Shown piece after piece: positions 7,202 through 14,460 of a stretch of 17,559 bases of DNA (positions are counted from its first letter, which is position 1; the number at the start of each line of letters is the position of its first letter). The notes below the pieces were generated by a model that saw only the letters and a program-made list of their open reading frames with translations, made no database searches and was not told the DNA's origin. Location of the stretch: positions 1 to 17,559 of the forward strand of contig SFMP01000132.1 in assembly GCA_004554395.1 (NCBI GenBank), written 5' to 3'. This DNA comes from Myxococcales bacterium. Lineage in GTDB: Bacteria; Myxococcota_A; Bradymonadia; UBA4248. The position numbers and the translations under genes are program-made.

Positions 7202-7684
7202 TTAGTTCTCCTGTGCAACAGCTTTAATGATTTCGACGGCTTCTTTAGAATTGCACTGACCGTGAACGTGTTCGTCGAGAACGACGACGGGCGCGAGTCC
7301 ACAAGCGCCAAGGCACGAGACGATTTCGAGCGTGAAATTGCCATCTTTTGTGGTGCGTTGGTTTTCGGCAAGCCCGAGATCGGCACGCAAAGCGTCCATG
7401 ATGGCCGTCGAGCCTTTGACGTGACAAGCAGTCCCATCGCAACATCGGATGATGTGTTTGCCTTTGGGTTCGAGTGTGAAGTGCGCATAAAACGTCGCGA
7501 CGCCGTAGACCTTAGCCGCTGGAACGTTGAGTCCTTTGGCGATGAGTGCCATGACGTCTTTGGAGAGGTATTTGAATTCCTCTTGAGCAGCCTGCAATAC
7601 AGGCACGAGCATATCGGGTTGGCGCCCAATGCGCTCGATAATCGCGTCTACGCGCGAAGCCTTGTCATTTAAGTTGTCCTGCAT
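7202..7684 (-). CDS. hydC: Hydrogenase subunit HydC (NuoE-like)
   Basis: A 160-residue subunit of the NuoE/HoxE/HydC family carrying one [2Fe-2S] cluster, which docks on HydB. An N-terminal helical domain (about 1-75, with VYGVATFYAHFTLEPKGKH at its end) precedes the thioredoxin-like fold. The cluster ligands are in CCDGTAC and in CLGAC, the expected C-x4-C and C-x3-C pairs. AGGAG lies six bases ahead of the start. It is the first gene of the tight hydCBA operon (gaps of two and three bases), downstream of rex on the same strand. The order C-B-A is typical of trimeric [FeFe] hydrogenases. Confidence 0.95.
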   Translation of the reverse strand: MQDNLNDKASRVDAIIERIGRQPDMLVPVLQAAQEEFKYLSKDVMALIAKGLNVPAAKVYGVATFYAHFTLEPKGKHIIRCCDGTACHVKGSTAIMDALRADLGLAENQRTTKDGNFTLEIVSCLGACGLAPVVVLDEHVHGQCNSKEAVEIIKAVAQEN

Positions 7685-8055
7685 CTTCTTCTCCTAAGCA
7701 GTACGACATCGCGAAGCGCAACGGGATTGTCGGGCTTCGGCAATTTGTTCTCATTTCTCAAGAATGTGTTGAGATGTATCGGTAGCGTTTCGGGAAATCG
7801 ATAGAATCGGATGGATGCGAAAAAAATCGAATAGATGCGATAAGATCGACAGAGGTGAAACGTTATCCTTATATAATTTTGGAAGTCGAGATATGGAAGC
7901 GAGTCCAATGTTGAAAAATTTCGCGATTGGAATCAGTGCTTTAATGCATGGAATGGCGCATAATATCAAGTTTGAAATGTGTCGGGGCGCAAAAACGGTA
8001 TGCTTTGTCGGTCGGGATAGGCGTTTGATTGGTTGGAATCGTGGAATGTGTATGC
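7685..8055 (-). promoter_or_regulatory. rex-hydC intergenic / hydC leader, no gene seen
   Basis: These 371 bases between rex and hydC should contain any hydC promoter. I see a 6-bp hairpin near the gene (CGAAGC 7712-7717 with GCTTCG 7734-7739), a pair of related 20-base blocks (AATCGGATGGATGCGA at 7805 and AATCGAATAGATGCGA at 7825), and an imperfect palindrome at 7745-7764 that only loosely resembles a Rex operator. No clear -10/-35 pair or sigma-54 site was found. A 90-residue plus-strand frame (7815-8087) lacks a ribosome binding site and overlaps the end of rex, so I do not call it. Confidence 0.4.
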
Positions 8056-8691
8056 CTATGGAATGTTTGGCTCGAGTCTTTGACTGAGCATGACGACGGA
8101 AGAGAAGATATCTTCGTTTTGTACGAGAATGCCTTCTGGAACGAGGAGTCGAATGGGGGCGAAGTTCCAGATACCGCGCACGCCGCCATCGATCATGAGA
8201 TCGGCGACGTTTTGAGCGTGTTCTTGGGGCACGGCGATGATGCCGATGTCGACGCCACATTGGCGTGTGCGTTCTGGAAGTTCGGAGATGTTATAGGTGG
8301 GTACGCCGACGAAATCGCGTCCGATTTTGTTTTCGTCGGTGTCGAAAGCGGCGAGTACTTTGACGCCGTGCGAGACGATGCGCTCGTGAGCGAGGAGTGC
8401 GGCGCCGAGGTGTCCGGCACCGGCGAGGAATGCGTAGCGCGTTTTGTTCCAACCGACGAGTCGTTCGAGTGCAACGAGGAGGTCTTGAGCGACGAATCCT
8501 GTGCGAGGACGCCCTGTTAATCCGCAATAAGCGAGGTCTTTTCGCACTTGCGAAGCATTGAGCTGTAGCTCGGATTCAAACCACGTCGTACTCACCATTT
8601 GGCGTCCGGGCTGACCATTGACGAGTCGTTTCAAAGCCTGGATATACATGGGAATGCGCAATAAGACAGGCTCTGGTACACTTCCTTTCAT
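8056..8691 (-). CDS. rex: Redox-sensing transcriptional repressor Rex
   Basis: Rex represses fermentation and hydrogenase genes and leaves DNA when NADH rises relative to NAD+. The 211 residues show the full family layout. The N-terminal winged helix runs from VPEPVLLRIPMYIQAL through LNASQVRKDLAYCG (recognition region) to TGFVAQDLL. The Rossmann fold carries LAGAGHLGAALL, with FDTDENKIG after its second strand, and the C-terminal part has NFAP and VQNEDIFSS before the domain-swap helix. GAGG lies about seven bases ahead of the start. It lies directly upstream of hydCBA on the same strand and diverges from the Crp-like gene. Control of hydCBA by Rex is well founded by context, but no clear operator is visible. 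Confidence 0.95.
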   Translation of the reverse strand: MKGSVPEPVLLRIPMYIQALKRLVNGQPGRQMVSTTWFESELQLNASQVRKDLAYCGLTGRPRTGFVAQDLLVALERLVGWNKTRYAFLAGAGHLGAALLAHERIVSHGVKVLAAFDTDENKIGRDFVGVPTYNISELPERTRQCGVDIGIIAVPQEHAQNVADLMIDGGVRGIWNFAPIRLLVPEGILVQNEDIFSSVVMLSQRLEPNIP

Positions 8692-8943
8692 CTCGATCCT
8701 CGTAGGAAAATGTGCCCAAAACTAGGCTGTGATGTTTTTACGCCCCGAGTGGTGCGTTGTCAATATGCGGAGAGGAGCGGACGGGGAAATGGGGAAATAC
8801 GACTCGTTGGGGGATGTGTCGTGCAAAAACGGGGATAGAGACGCCTAAAAGGAGCGTGCGTGATATATTGATCTAGTCGATAAATCGTGTTAAAAACAAG
8901 CGTCTTTTTTGGCTTGCGATTCACTTAATAGGGCAGGACGGAC
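8692..8943. promoter_or_regulatory. Divergent intergenic region between rex and the Crp-like gene
   Basis: These 252 bases must carry the start regions of two divergent regulators. Visible items: TTGATC (8868-8873) with TAAAAA 17 bases later as a weak plus-strand promoter, a CAAGC/GCTTG inverted repeat (8897-8901 with 8912-8916), and a TGTGA half-site near 8728 with no matching partner. None is strong enough to name. A 19-codon frame at 8789-8848 is probably chance. Confidence 0.3.
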
Positions 8944-9582
8944 ATGGATAAAGAACAAGCTTTAGAGAAACTGAGTAAGGTATACGATACCGGTGCTGTG
9001 CTCTTTTATGAAGGCGATCCGGCGAATGCCGTTTGGATCATCAACGGCGGTAAAGTGCAACTCTCAAAGCGCGTATGCTCGGAAGAAATCGTCATCGAAA
9101 CGCTTGGAGCAGGTGATTTCTTTGGTGAGATATCGCTTTTATCGAATAGTGCCCAAATGGTGACGGCGACGGTCGTCGAGCCAGCCAAGCTATTAGTCAT
9201 CGAATCGCCGCAGTACGAAGCGCTTTTGCGTTCCAATGGCGAGCTTTCGATGCGGATGTTGCGCAAACTGGTTGGTCGTCTCAATGAATGTCAGTTTTTG
9301 GTCACTGGATTGAGCTTGCGCAATCCGATGGCTCGAGTGATGTTGCACATTCGCCGAGAGATCAATGCATTGGGGGCGAGGTCGGTTCAATTGCCCGATG
9401 ATTTGGGAAAAATGTTAGCGATCGATCCCGTCGAGTTGGAACTCATATTGAAGAAACTCGAGACGAAAGCCTTGATATCGATTGACGAAACGAAAAAAGT
9501 GTCGATCGTGCGAGGCGAAGAATTCGATCGCTTTTTGCAGTATATGGAACTGCACGATCGATACGAATCGTTCGAGCGATAA
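8944..9582 (+). CDS. Crp/Fnr-family-like regulator, divergent sensor and DNA-binding regions
   Basis: A 212-residue protein with a cyclic-nucleotide-binding beta-roll (about 12-95: GAVLFYEGDPANAVWII, then GAGDFFGEISLL), a long dimer helix (about 97-142) and a C-terminal winged-helix-like region (about 148-190: LPDDLGKMLAI, LELILKKLETKALISI). The phosphate-binding cassette keeps GE (61-62), but the following segment is SNSAQMVTATV, without the Arg-Ser/Thr that grips cAMP, so a different ligand or none is likely. There is no N-terminal cysteine cluster, so it is not an Fnr oxygen sensor. The helix-turn-helix is diverged from Crp, and DNA binding is probable rather than certain. It diverges from rex and leads the folC-mnmE-tmk-rluD group. 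Confidence 0.75.
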   Translation: MDKEQALEKLSKVYDTGAVLFYEGDPANAVWIINGGKVQLSKRVCSEEIVIETLGAGDFFGEISLLSNSAQMVTATVVEPAKLLVIESPQYEALLRSNGELSMRMLRKLVGRLNECQFLVTGLSLRNPMARVMLHIRREINALGARSVQLPDDLGKMLAIDPVELELILKKLETKALISIDETKKVSIVRGEEFDRFLQYMELHDRYESFER

Positions 9583-9649
9583 AGATCTGTTGAAGCGCTT
9601 TGTGTGGATAGCGTTAAAACGGAGTTAGCGCCTTTAGGGCGTCGAATCT

Positions 9650-11086
9650 ATGGTCGAAAACGTCGAAATTGAACGCTTCTATGCGCGTTTGTTCCGTCAG
9701 AATGAGCGCGTGATGAAGTTGGGATTAGCCGCCATTGAGGCGGCTTTAAAAAGGGAATCACATTTTGACGCACCGAATGGGGCAGTTGGGTATCGGCATA
9801 TCGTCGTTGCGGGGACGAATGGCAAGGGGCAAGTGAGTGCTTTGCTTTCGAATGCGTATACGTTGGGGGGCACGAGATGTGGGCTCTATACGTCGCCGCA
9901 TTTGGTCGATTTTCGGGAGCGGATGCGCGTCGATGGTGTGATGATATCGCGTGAAGAAGTCGCCGAGATAGGCAACGCAGTGATTGCCGAATATGGTGGG
10001 GATGTTTGTGCTGAGTTTTCGGGTACGACGCTGACGTATTTTGAGTGTTGCTTGATCATGGCAACGCGGTTTTTTAACCGGTCGCATTGCAATTTCGGGG
10101 TGTTTGAAGTTGGGCTTGGGGGGCGTCTCGATGCGACAAATGCGCTATCGCCGAGCATGAGTGTTATCACGTCGATAGGATTCGATCACGAGGCGTATTT
10201 AGGACATACGTTGAGCGAAATAGCCCATGAAAAAGCGGGTATTATGCGAACGGGATGCCCTTGTGTCGTTGGGCGCACGGCGGTCGATGATTTGTCGCGC
10301 GAAGCTCGAGAAAATGGCGTGTCTTCGTTTGATGCGCTTGGGCGCGATTACGATTGGTCTATTGTCGATGGCGCGTATTTCGTCGAATCGAGATTTGGGC
10401 GTTTTGCCGTGCCTGGGGCAGAAGCGATGCCCAACTATCAACGAGATAACGTCGCGGTGGCAATATTTTCATTGCTCAAAGCGAGTGAAATTGGGCTTTA
10501 TTGCCCAAGAAGTTCGATTGAAGATGTATTCCAGACAGTTGTTTTGCGTACGCAATGGGTTGGACGAATGTGGCACGTATCGCCAGAGACAGCGGAGCGA
10601 TTGGGTGTTGCCGATATCGTCTTCGATGGCGCACATAATCCAGATGGTGTGAGAGCTTTTTGCGAAGCGATTTGCCAGAGCGATAAGGCGAAATGCGTTG
10701 GCACTGGTAATGGCGAAGAAATCGCGACGCGTCGTGCGCTCGTCGTCAATTCGTGTGCCGATAAAAATATCGAAGCGATGTTTGTACAGTATTTATCGGT
10801 ATTCGAGGAATCTGGGATATTTGTGACGCCGATAGGCTCGACGCCGCGCGCGATGGCGCCAGAGGCGTATTGTGCACGCGTCGGGATCGATGGCGTGCAA
10901 GCCCAGAAGTCGTGTCGTGAAGCGATAAATCGCGCGGCGGAATACGTTGGGGCGAGGGGGACGATTTATGTTTCGGGATCGCTTTATCTCTTGGGGGAAT
11001 GTCTCGTCGAATTGGGTGAGACGGGGGCGCTTGATGAGATATTTCGGAGATCGACGACGTCGTCTTCGAAGATAGATAAGCATTAA
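9650..11086 (+). CDS. folC: Dihydrofolate synthase / folylpolyglutamate synthase
   Basis: FolC adds glutamate to dihydropteroate and to tetrahydrofolates at the expense of ATP. The 478 residues carry the Mur-ligase-type signatures in order: VAGTNGKGQVSALL (53-66), YTSPHLVDFRERMRV (80-94), FEVGLGGRLDATN (152-164), GFDHEAYLGHTLSEIAHEKAGI (177-198) and DGAHNPDG (326-333). One residue is odd: the Walker A loop reads GTNGKGQ, where the family normally has Ser or Thr after GKG, the residue that helps hold Mg-ATP. The N-terminal YARLFRQNERVMKLGL fits the start of the family, supporting the ATG at 9650. It is about 30 residues longer than common FolC proteins, mainly at the C-terminus. It lies 67 bases after the Crp-like gene and 27 before mnmE. 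Confidence 0.92.
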   Translation: MVENVEIERFYARLFRQNERVMKLGLAAIEAALKRESHFDAPNGAVGYRHIVVAGTNGKGQVSALLSNAYTLGGTRCGLYTSPHLVDFRERMRVDGVMISREEVAEIGNAVIAEYGGDVCAEFSGTTLTYFECCLIMATRFFNRSHCNFGVFEVGLGGRLDATNALSPSMSVITSIGFDHEAYLGHTLSEIAHEKAGIMRTGCPCVVGRTAVDDLSREARENGVSSFDALGRDYDWSIVDGAYFVESRFGRFAVPGAEAMPNYQRDNVAVAIFSLLKASEIGLYCPRSSIEDVFQTVVLRTQWVGRMWHVSPETAERLGVADIVFDGAHNPDGVRAFCEAICQSDKAKCVGTGNGEEIATRRALVVNSCADKNIEAMFVQYLSVFEESGIFVTPIGSTPRAMAPEAYCARVGIDGVQAQKSCREAINRAAEYVGARGTIYVSGSLYLLGECLVELGETGALDEIFRRSTTSSSKIDKH

Positions 11087-11113
11087 AAACGCGCATAATG
11101 CGGGAGAAATCGC

Positions 11114-12511
11114 ATGTCGGATACAATCGTAGCTATTGCCTCGGGCGTTGCTCCAGCGGCTATTGGCGTCATACGCATGAGTGGTGATGATGCTCTTCAA
11201 ATCGTAGAAAAGTGCCTTAAGAAGAAAGGTCTGACGCCGCGTATGATGCATCATCGCGGGCTTTGTGATGGACGTGGCGTCGTCGTCGATGATGTCATGG
11301 TTTGTTATTTCAAGGCACCGCATTCGTATACGGGAGAGGATTCGGTCGAAGTCTATGCGCACGGGGGCGCGGTGAATCTTGGACGCGTGTTGTCGGTTTT
11401 ATGTGCCGCAGGTGCGCGAATGGCCGAGCCTGGTGAGTTTTCAAAGCGAGCTTTTTTGAATGGCAAAATCGATTTGACGCGTGCTGAAGCGATTATGGAC
11501 GTGATCCACGCGCAAAATGAGCTCCAGTGCCGCGAGGCGCAGAAACAGCTTTCGGGGACGGTATCGGATTCGGTCAATGCTTTGCGAAAAGGCGTTTTGG
11601 ACTTGTTGTGCAAAGTCGAAGTGGAAATCGATTTCGAAGAAGATCTCGACGAAGACGATACGAGTGGGGTTTCGCCGTTTGCCATCGTCGAGGGCGATGG
11701 CGCTTATTTGTCGCAGGTCATCGAAGAAATGATTCATGCGCATGAGCGGTATCGAAGCGAGGGGCTTCGCGTCGTTATGGTGGGCTTGCCCAATGCAGGA
11801 AAATCGAGTTTATTCAATCGGCTCGTCGGGCATGAACGAGCCATTGTGACGCCGATTGCAGGCACGACGACCGATACGATCGAGGCACAAGTCGTCATCG
11901 ATGGGGAGCAGTTTTCGTTTATCGATACTGCGGGAGTGACGGAGACGGATAATCCGATCGAGGCATTGGGCGTCGAACGGACGCAACAACAAATCAAGAC
12001 TGCCGATATCATCGTCGTGTGTATAGACGGCGTGTCGCCGTCGTATGATGCGTTGCAGAACGTGAGATCGTGTTATGAGGCACGCGAAGGGGAGAGTCCC
12101 GATATTCTTCTCATTCGAACGAAATCCGATATCGAAGAACGCCCACAAGTGCCTCTCGATAGTGAATTGCAATCGTTTATTGAGTCGATTCAAGCACCGA
12201 TGATCGACGTTTCGTCGAAGACGCGCGATGGATTATCGGCGCTCAAATCGGAGCTTTGTGCGTGTTCTAAACGCCGGCATGCGAGTGGCGGCGATATGGC
12301 ACTTATTACATCGCAGAGGCATATCGAATGCCTTAGAAAGGCGAATGAAGCCCTTCGCGAAGCTGTGTTGGCGATGCAAAATGGGCTACCTGGCGAAATC
12401 ATTGCATCGGAATTGCACAATGCTGCTAGTGCGCTTGAACAGATTACGGGAGCGATAACGTGTGAGGATGTCGTCAACGAAATCTTTTCGCATTTCTGTA
12501 TCGGGAAATAG
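11114..12511 (+). CDS. mnmE: tRNA modification GTPase MnmE (TrmE)
   Basis: MnmE, with MnmG, installs the carboxymethylaminomethyl group on U34 of tRNAs that read two-codon families. The 465 residues show the N-terminal folate-binding/dimerisation domain (1-120, beginning TIVAIASGVAPAAIGVIRMSG), a helical domain, and the inserted G domain. The G domain has GLPNAGKSSLFNRL (224-237, P-loop), TTTDT (251-255), DTAG (271-274) and TKSD (336-339, in place of NKxD). The protein ends in CIGK, the hallmark C-terminus with the catalytic cysteine. The start at 11114 follows GGGAGA. It sits in the folC-mnmE-tmk-rluD group, seven bases ahead of tmk. MnmG is not in the window. Confidence 0.96.
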   Translation: MSDTIVAIASGVAPAAIGVIRMSGDDALQIVEKCLKKKGLTPRMMHHRGLCDGRGVVVDDVMVCYFKAPHSYTGEDSVEVYAHGGAVNLGRVLSVLCAAGARMAEPGEFSKRAFLNGKIDLTRAEAIMDVIHAQNELQCREAQKQLSGTVSDSVNALRKGVLDLLCKVEVEIDFEEDLDEDDTSGVSPFAIVEGDGAYLSQVIEEMIHAHERYRSEGLRVVMVGLPNAGKSSLFNRLVGHERAIVTPIAGTTTDTIEAQVVIDGEQFSFIDTAGVTETDNPIEALGVERTQQQIKTADIIVVCIDGVSPSYDALQNVRSCYEAREGESPDILLIRTKSDIEERPQVPLDSELQSFIESIQAPMIDVSSKTRDGLSALKSELCACSKRRHASGGDMALITSQRHIECLRKANEALREAVLAMQNGLPGEIIASELHNAASALEQITGAITCEDVVNEIFSHFCIGK

Positions 12512-12518
12512 GGTGATT

Positions 12519-13163
12519 ATGTCTCAACTCATCGCATTTGAAGGGATTGACGGAGCGGGGAAATCGACCCAGATTCCGAGGTTGCAGAAGTGGATCGAAG
12601 CGCATTATCGCGCGCGTGTCGTCGTGACGGCAGAGCCTACGCGAGGGGAATATGGTGCACAGATTCGGAGCGCCAAGACTCGGCTAGCCCCAGTCGCCGA
12701 GCGAGATTTATTTCGGTTCGATCGACGAGAACACGTGGAAAAAGTCATCAAACCTGCGCTTGAACGCGGTGAAATCGTCATCACCGATAGGTATTTTTAT
12801 AGCTCGGTTGCTTATCAGGGGACCCGGCGAGATGCCTTTGAACGCGAACCGACGACGACTGATTTTCTGAATCTACAAAACGACATACTCGCCGAAAACC
12901 GCGCCATAGCACCCGAAGCCGATATACTTGTCTTTGTCGCCATTGCGCCCGAAGTCGCGCTATCGCGTATCGATTCGGGACGTGCGGCGCGAGATCCGTT
13001 TGAAACGTTGCAGACGCTAGCTGCGGTCGATGAAGTTTTTCGACGCATCGTCGCCGAGCATCCGCATGCTGTCGTCGTCGATGGAACTGCCGATCCCGAT
13101 ATCATTGCACAGTCGATTGCCGAGCAGATCGAAGCGATATGGCGTCGCGATATGGTGAGATAA
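12519..13163 (+). CDS. tmk: Thymidylate kinase
   Basis: Tmk phosphorylates dTMP to dTDP for DNA synthesis. The 214 residues hold FEGIDGAGKST (7-17, P-loop), the EPTRGEYGAQIR segment (39-50, nucleotide contacts), TDRYFYSSVAYQG (89-101, the DR[YF] substrate motif) and the LID region SRIDSGRAARDPFE (149-162). The frame is open upstream to 12462, inside mnmE, but the conserved protein begins at 12519 with AGGGTG just upstream, seven bases after the mnmE stop. This spacing suggests coupled translation. Confidence 0.95.
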   Translation: MSQLIAFEGIDGAGKSTQIPRLQKWIEAHYRARVVVTAEPTRGEYGAQIRSAKTRLAPVAERDLFRFDRREHVEKVIKPALERGEIVITDRYFYSSVAYQGTRRDAFEREPTTTDFLNLQNDILAENRAIAPEADILVFVAIAPEVALSRIDSGRAARDPFETLQTLAAVDEVFRRIVAEHPHAVVVDGTADPDIIAQSIAEQIEAIWRRDMVR

Positions 13164-13207
13164 TCTATCGCCCTAGTCTTTGAGAAGTTTGTAGAGGCAA
13201 GACGAAT

Positions 13208-14227
13208 ATGCGCCAATCGATACGATTAGTCTATGGCTCGAGTGAACAAGGGGAATGTCACGAGCGAGGTGAGCGGAATGGGGGTGGAACGGTGCCAGAG
13301 ATGCGCCTCGATGCGGCGCTCATGGTGCTTGCTACCGAATCACATCCGATGTTGACGCGATCGCGGATTCAACGCGCCATCGAGCAGGGGAATATTTGCA
13401 TCAACGGAAAATCGACGACGAAGCCAGGGAAAAAAGTCAAATCCGGCGATGTGATATCGGGTGAAATCGAGATTGAAGATGAATCTACGAATGTTGCGCC
13501 ACAATCTGGTGTAAAATTCGATGTAATGTATGAAGATTCGCATATTATTGTTGTCGATAAACCAGCAGGTCTCGTCGTACATCCGGGGGCTGGGCACAAA
13601 GATGGCACGCTCGTCAACGGTCTTGTGGCGCAGTATCCGGAGGTATTGGACGTAGGTGAAAGCGATCGGCCGGGGATTGTGCATCGGCTCGATGCCGAAA
13701 CGAGCGGTCTGCTCGTCGTTGCACGATCGCAAGTTGCCTATGATGCACTCGTTGCCATGTTTTCGCATCATGCGATATCGCGACAATATTGGACAATCGC
13801 CCTAGCACCCAAGATCCCCGACTCAGGGCGTTTCGATACGCCCTATGGACGCAATCCCAATCATCGCATTAAATACACATCGATTGATCCGAATGCATCT
13901 AAACGCGCGGTGACGAATTATCGCACGATGGCACGAACTGCCGCAGGCTATGCACTCATTACATGTTTGCTTGAGACAGGGCGAACACACCAAATCCGCG
14001 TTCATTTGTCGGAACACGGCGCCCCCATCGTCGGCGATGCCATTTATGCACCGAAGCCCATTGCCACGCATCGGGCCATCGCGCGACTCGCTTTGCATGC
14101 CCGCAAACTCGCGTTTGAACATCCTGTGACACACGAATCTCTTTGTTTTGTGTCGCCATGGCCAGCCGATTTTGTCGCGGCCATAGGCTCGATTTGGGGG
14201 GAGAACATTCTCGATGAATCTTGGTAA
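13208..14227 (+). CDS. rluD: Large-subunit rRNA pseudouridine synthase, RluD/RluC family
   Basis: This family converts specific uridines of 23S rRNA to pseudouridine. An S4 RNA-binding domain (about 32-92: LTRSRIQRAIEQGNICING) precedes the catalytic domain with VVDKPAGLVVHPG (115-127), HRLDAETSG (159-167; D162 is the catalytic Asp) and ETGRTHQIRVHL (256-267). With the 13208 start the protein has 339 residues. The first 31 look unconserved, so translation may begin at GTG 13292 or ATG 13301 instead. GAGG lies ahead of 13208, but about a dozen bases away. RluD is the best family fit; the exact target uridines cannot be read from sequence. It is the last gene of the closely spaced group. Confidence 0.9.
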   Translation: MRQSIRLVYGSSEQGECHERGERNGGGTVPEMRLDAALMVLATESHPMLTRSRIQRAIEQGNICINGKSTTKPGKKVKSGDVISGEIEIEDESTNVAPQSGVKFDVMYEDSHIIVVDKPAGLVVHPGAGHKDGTLVNGLVAQYPEVLDVGESDRPGIVHRLDAETSGLLVVARSQVAYDALVAMFSHHAISRQYWTIALAPKIPDSGRFDTPYGRNPNHRIKYTSIDPNASKRAVTNYRTMARTAAGYALITCLLETGRTHQIRVHLSEHGAPIVGDAIYAPKPIATHRAIARLALHARKLAFEHPVTHESLCFVSPWPADFVAAIGSIWGENILDESW

Positions 14228-14460
14228 TTTTTATGGGAATAATGAAAAACCTTGACGCGTTATGTCAGATTGTCCGAAAACAGCGACTGTAGCTCCACTT
14301 GGGAGACGTATAAAAAGTCGCTTGCGTCGGTAGGGCTTTTCACTTAAAAGACGCGAAAATTTTCGGCGAAAGCCGAATCTTGTTTTTGTCTTGGGGGGAA
14401 CCTCAACTTGAGGAAGTTGCATTTAGAAATATTCCTCATTCGATTAGGAGAAAACGAAAG
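14228..14460 (+). promoter_or_regulatory. Structured leader / intergenic region ahead of the DsbA-like gene
   Basis: Several inverted repeats follow one another: GCGACT/AGTCGC (14283-14288 with 14316-14321), CTTTT/AAAAG (14336-14340 with 14346-14350), a 6-bp stem with GAAA tetraloop (14362-14377), and CCTCAACTTGAGG (14401-14413). TTGACG at 14252 resembles a -35 box but has no -10 at the right distance, while TATAAA at 14309 has no -35. AGGAG (14446-14450) serves the ATG at 14461. The region may combine the end of the rluD transcript with a long leader for the next gene. Confidence 0.4.
14362..14387 (+). terminator. Possible weak terminator or attenuator
   Basis: TTCGGC-GAAA-GCCGAA forms a 6-bp stem closed by a stable GNRA-type loop. 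It is followed by TCTTG and then TTTTT at 14383-14387. The gap between stem and T-run makes it weaker than the terminator at 16409. It could end the rluD transcript or attenuate the DsbA-like gene. Confidence 0.35.

Noticed and set aside
7815..8087. Plus-strand frame of 90 codons between rex and hydC
   Set aside because: It has no ribosome binding site, overlaps the 3' end of rex on the other strand, and has no recognisable motif.
8789..8848. Possible 19-codon leader peptide ahead of the Crp-like gene
   Set aside because: The purine-rich sequence upstream is at poor spacing, the peptide has no telltale composition, and no attenuator structure follows.
8888..8900. GTGTTAAAAACAAG as a Rex operator near the Crp-like gene
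   Set aside because: The TGTT/AACA half-sites are only three bases apart, which does not fit Rex spacing.
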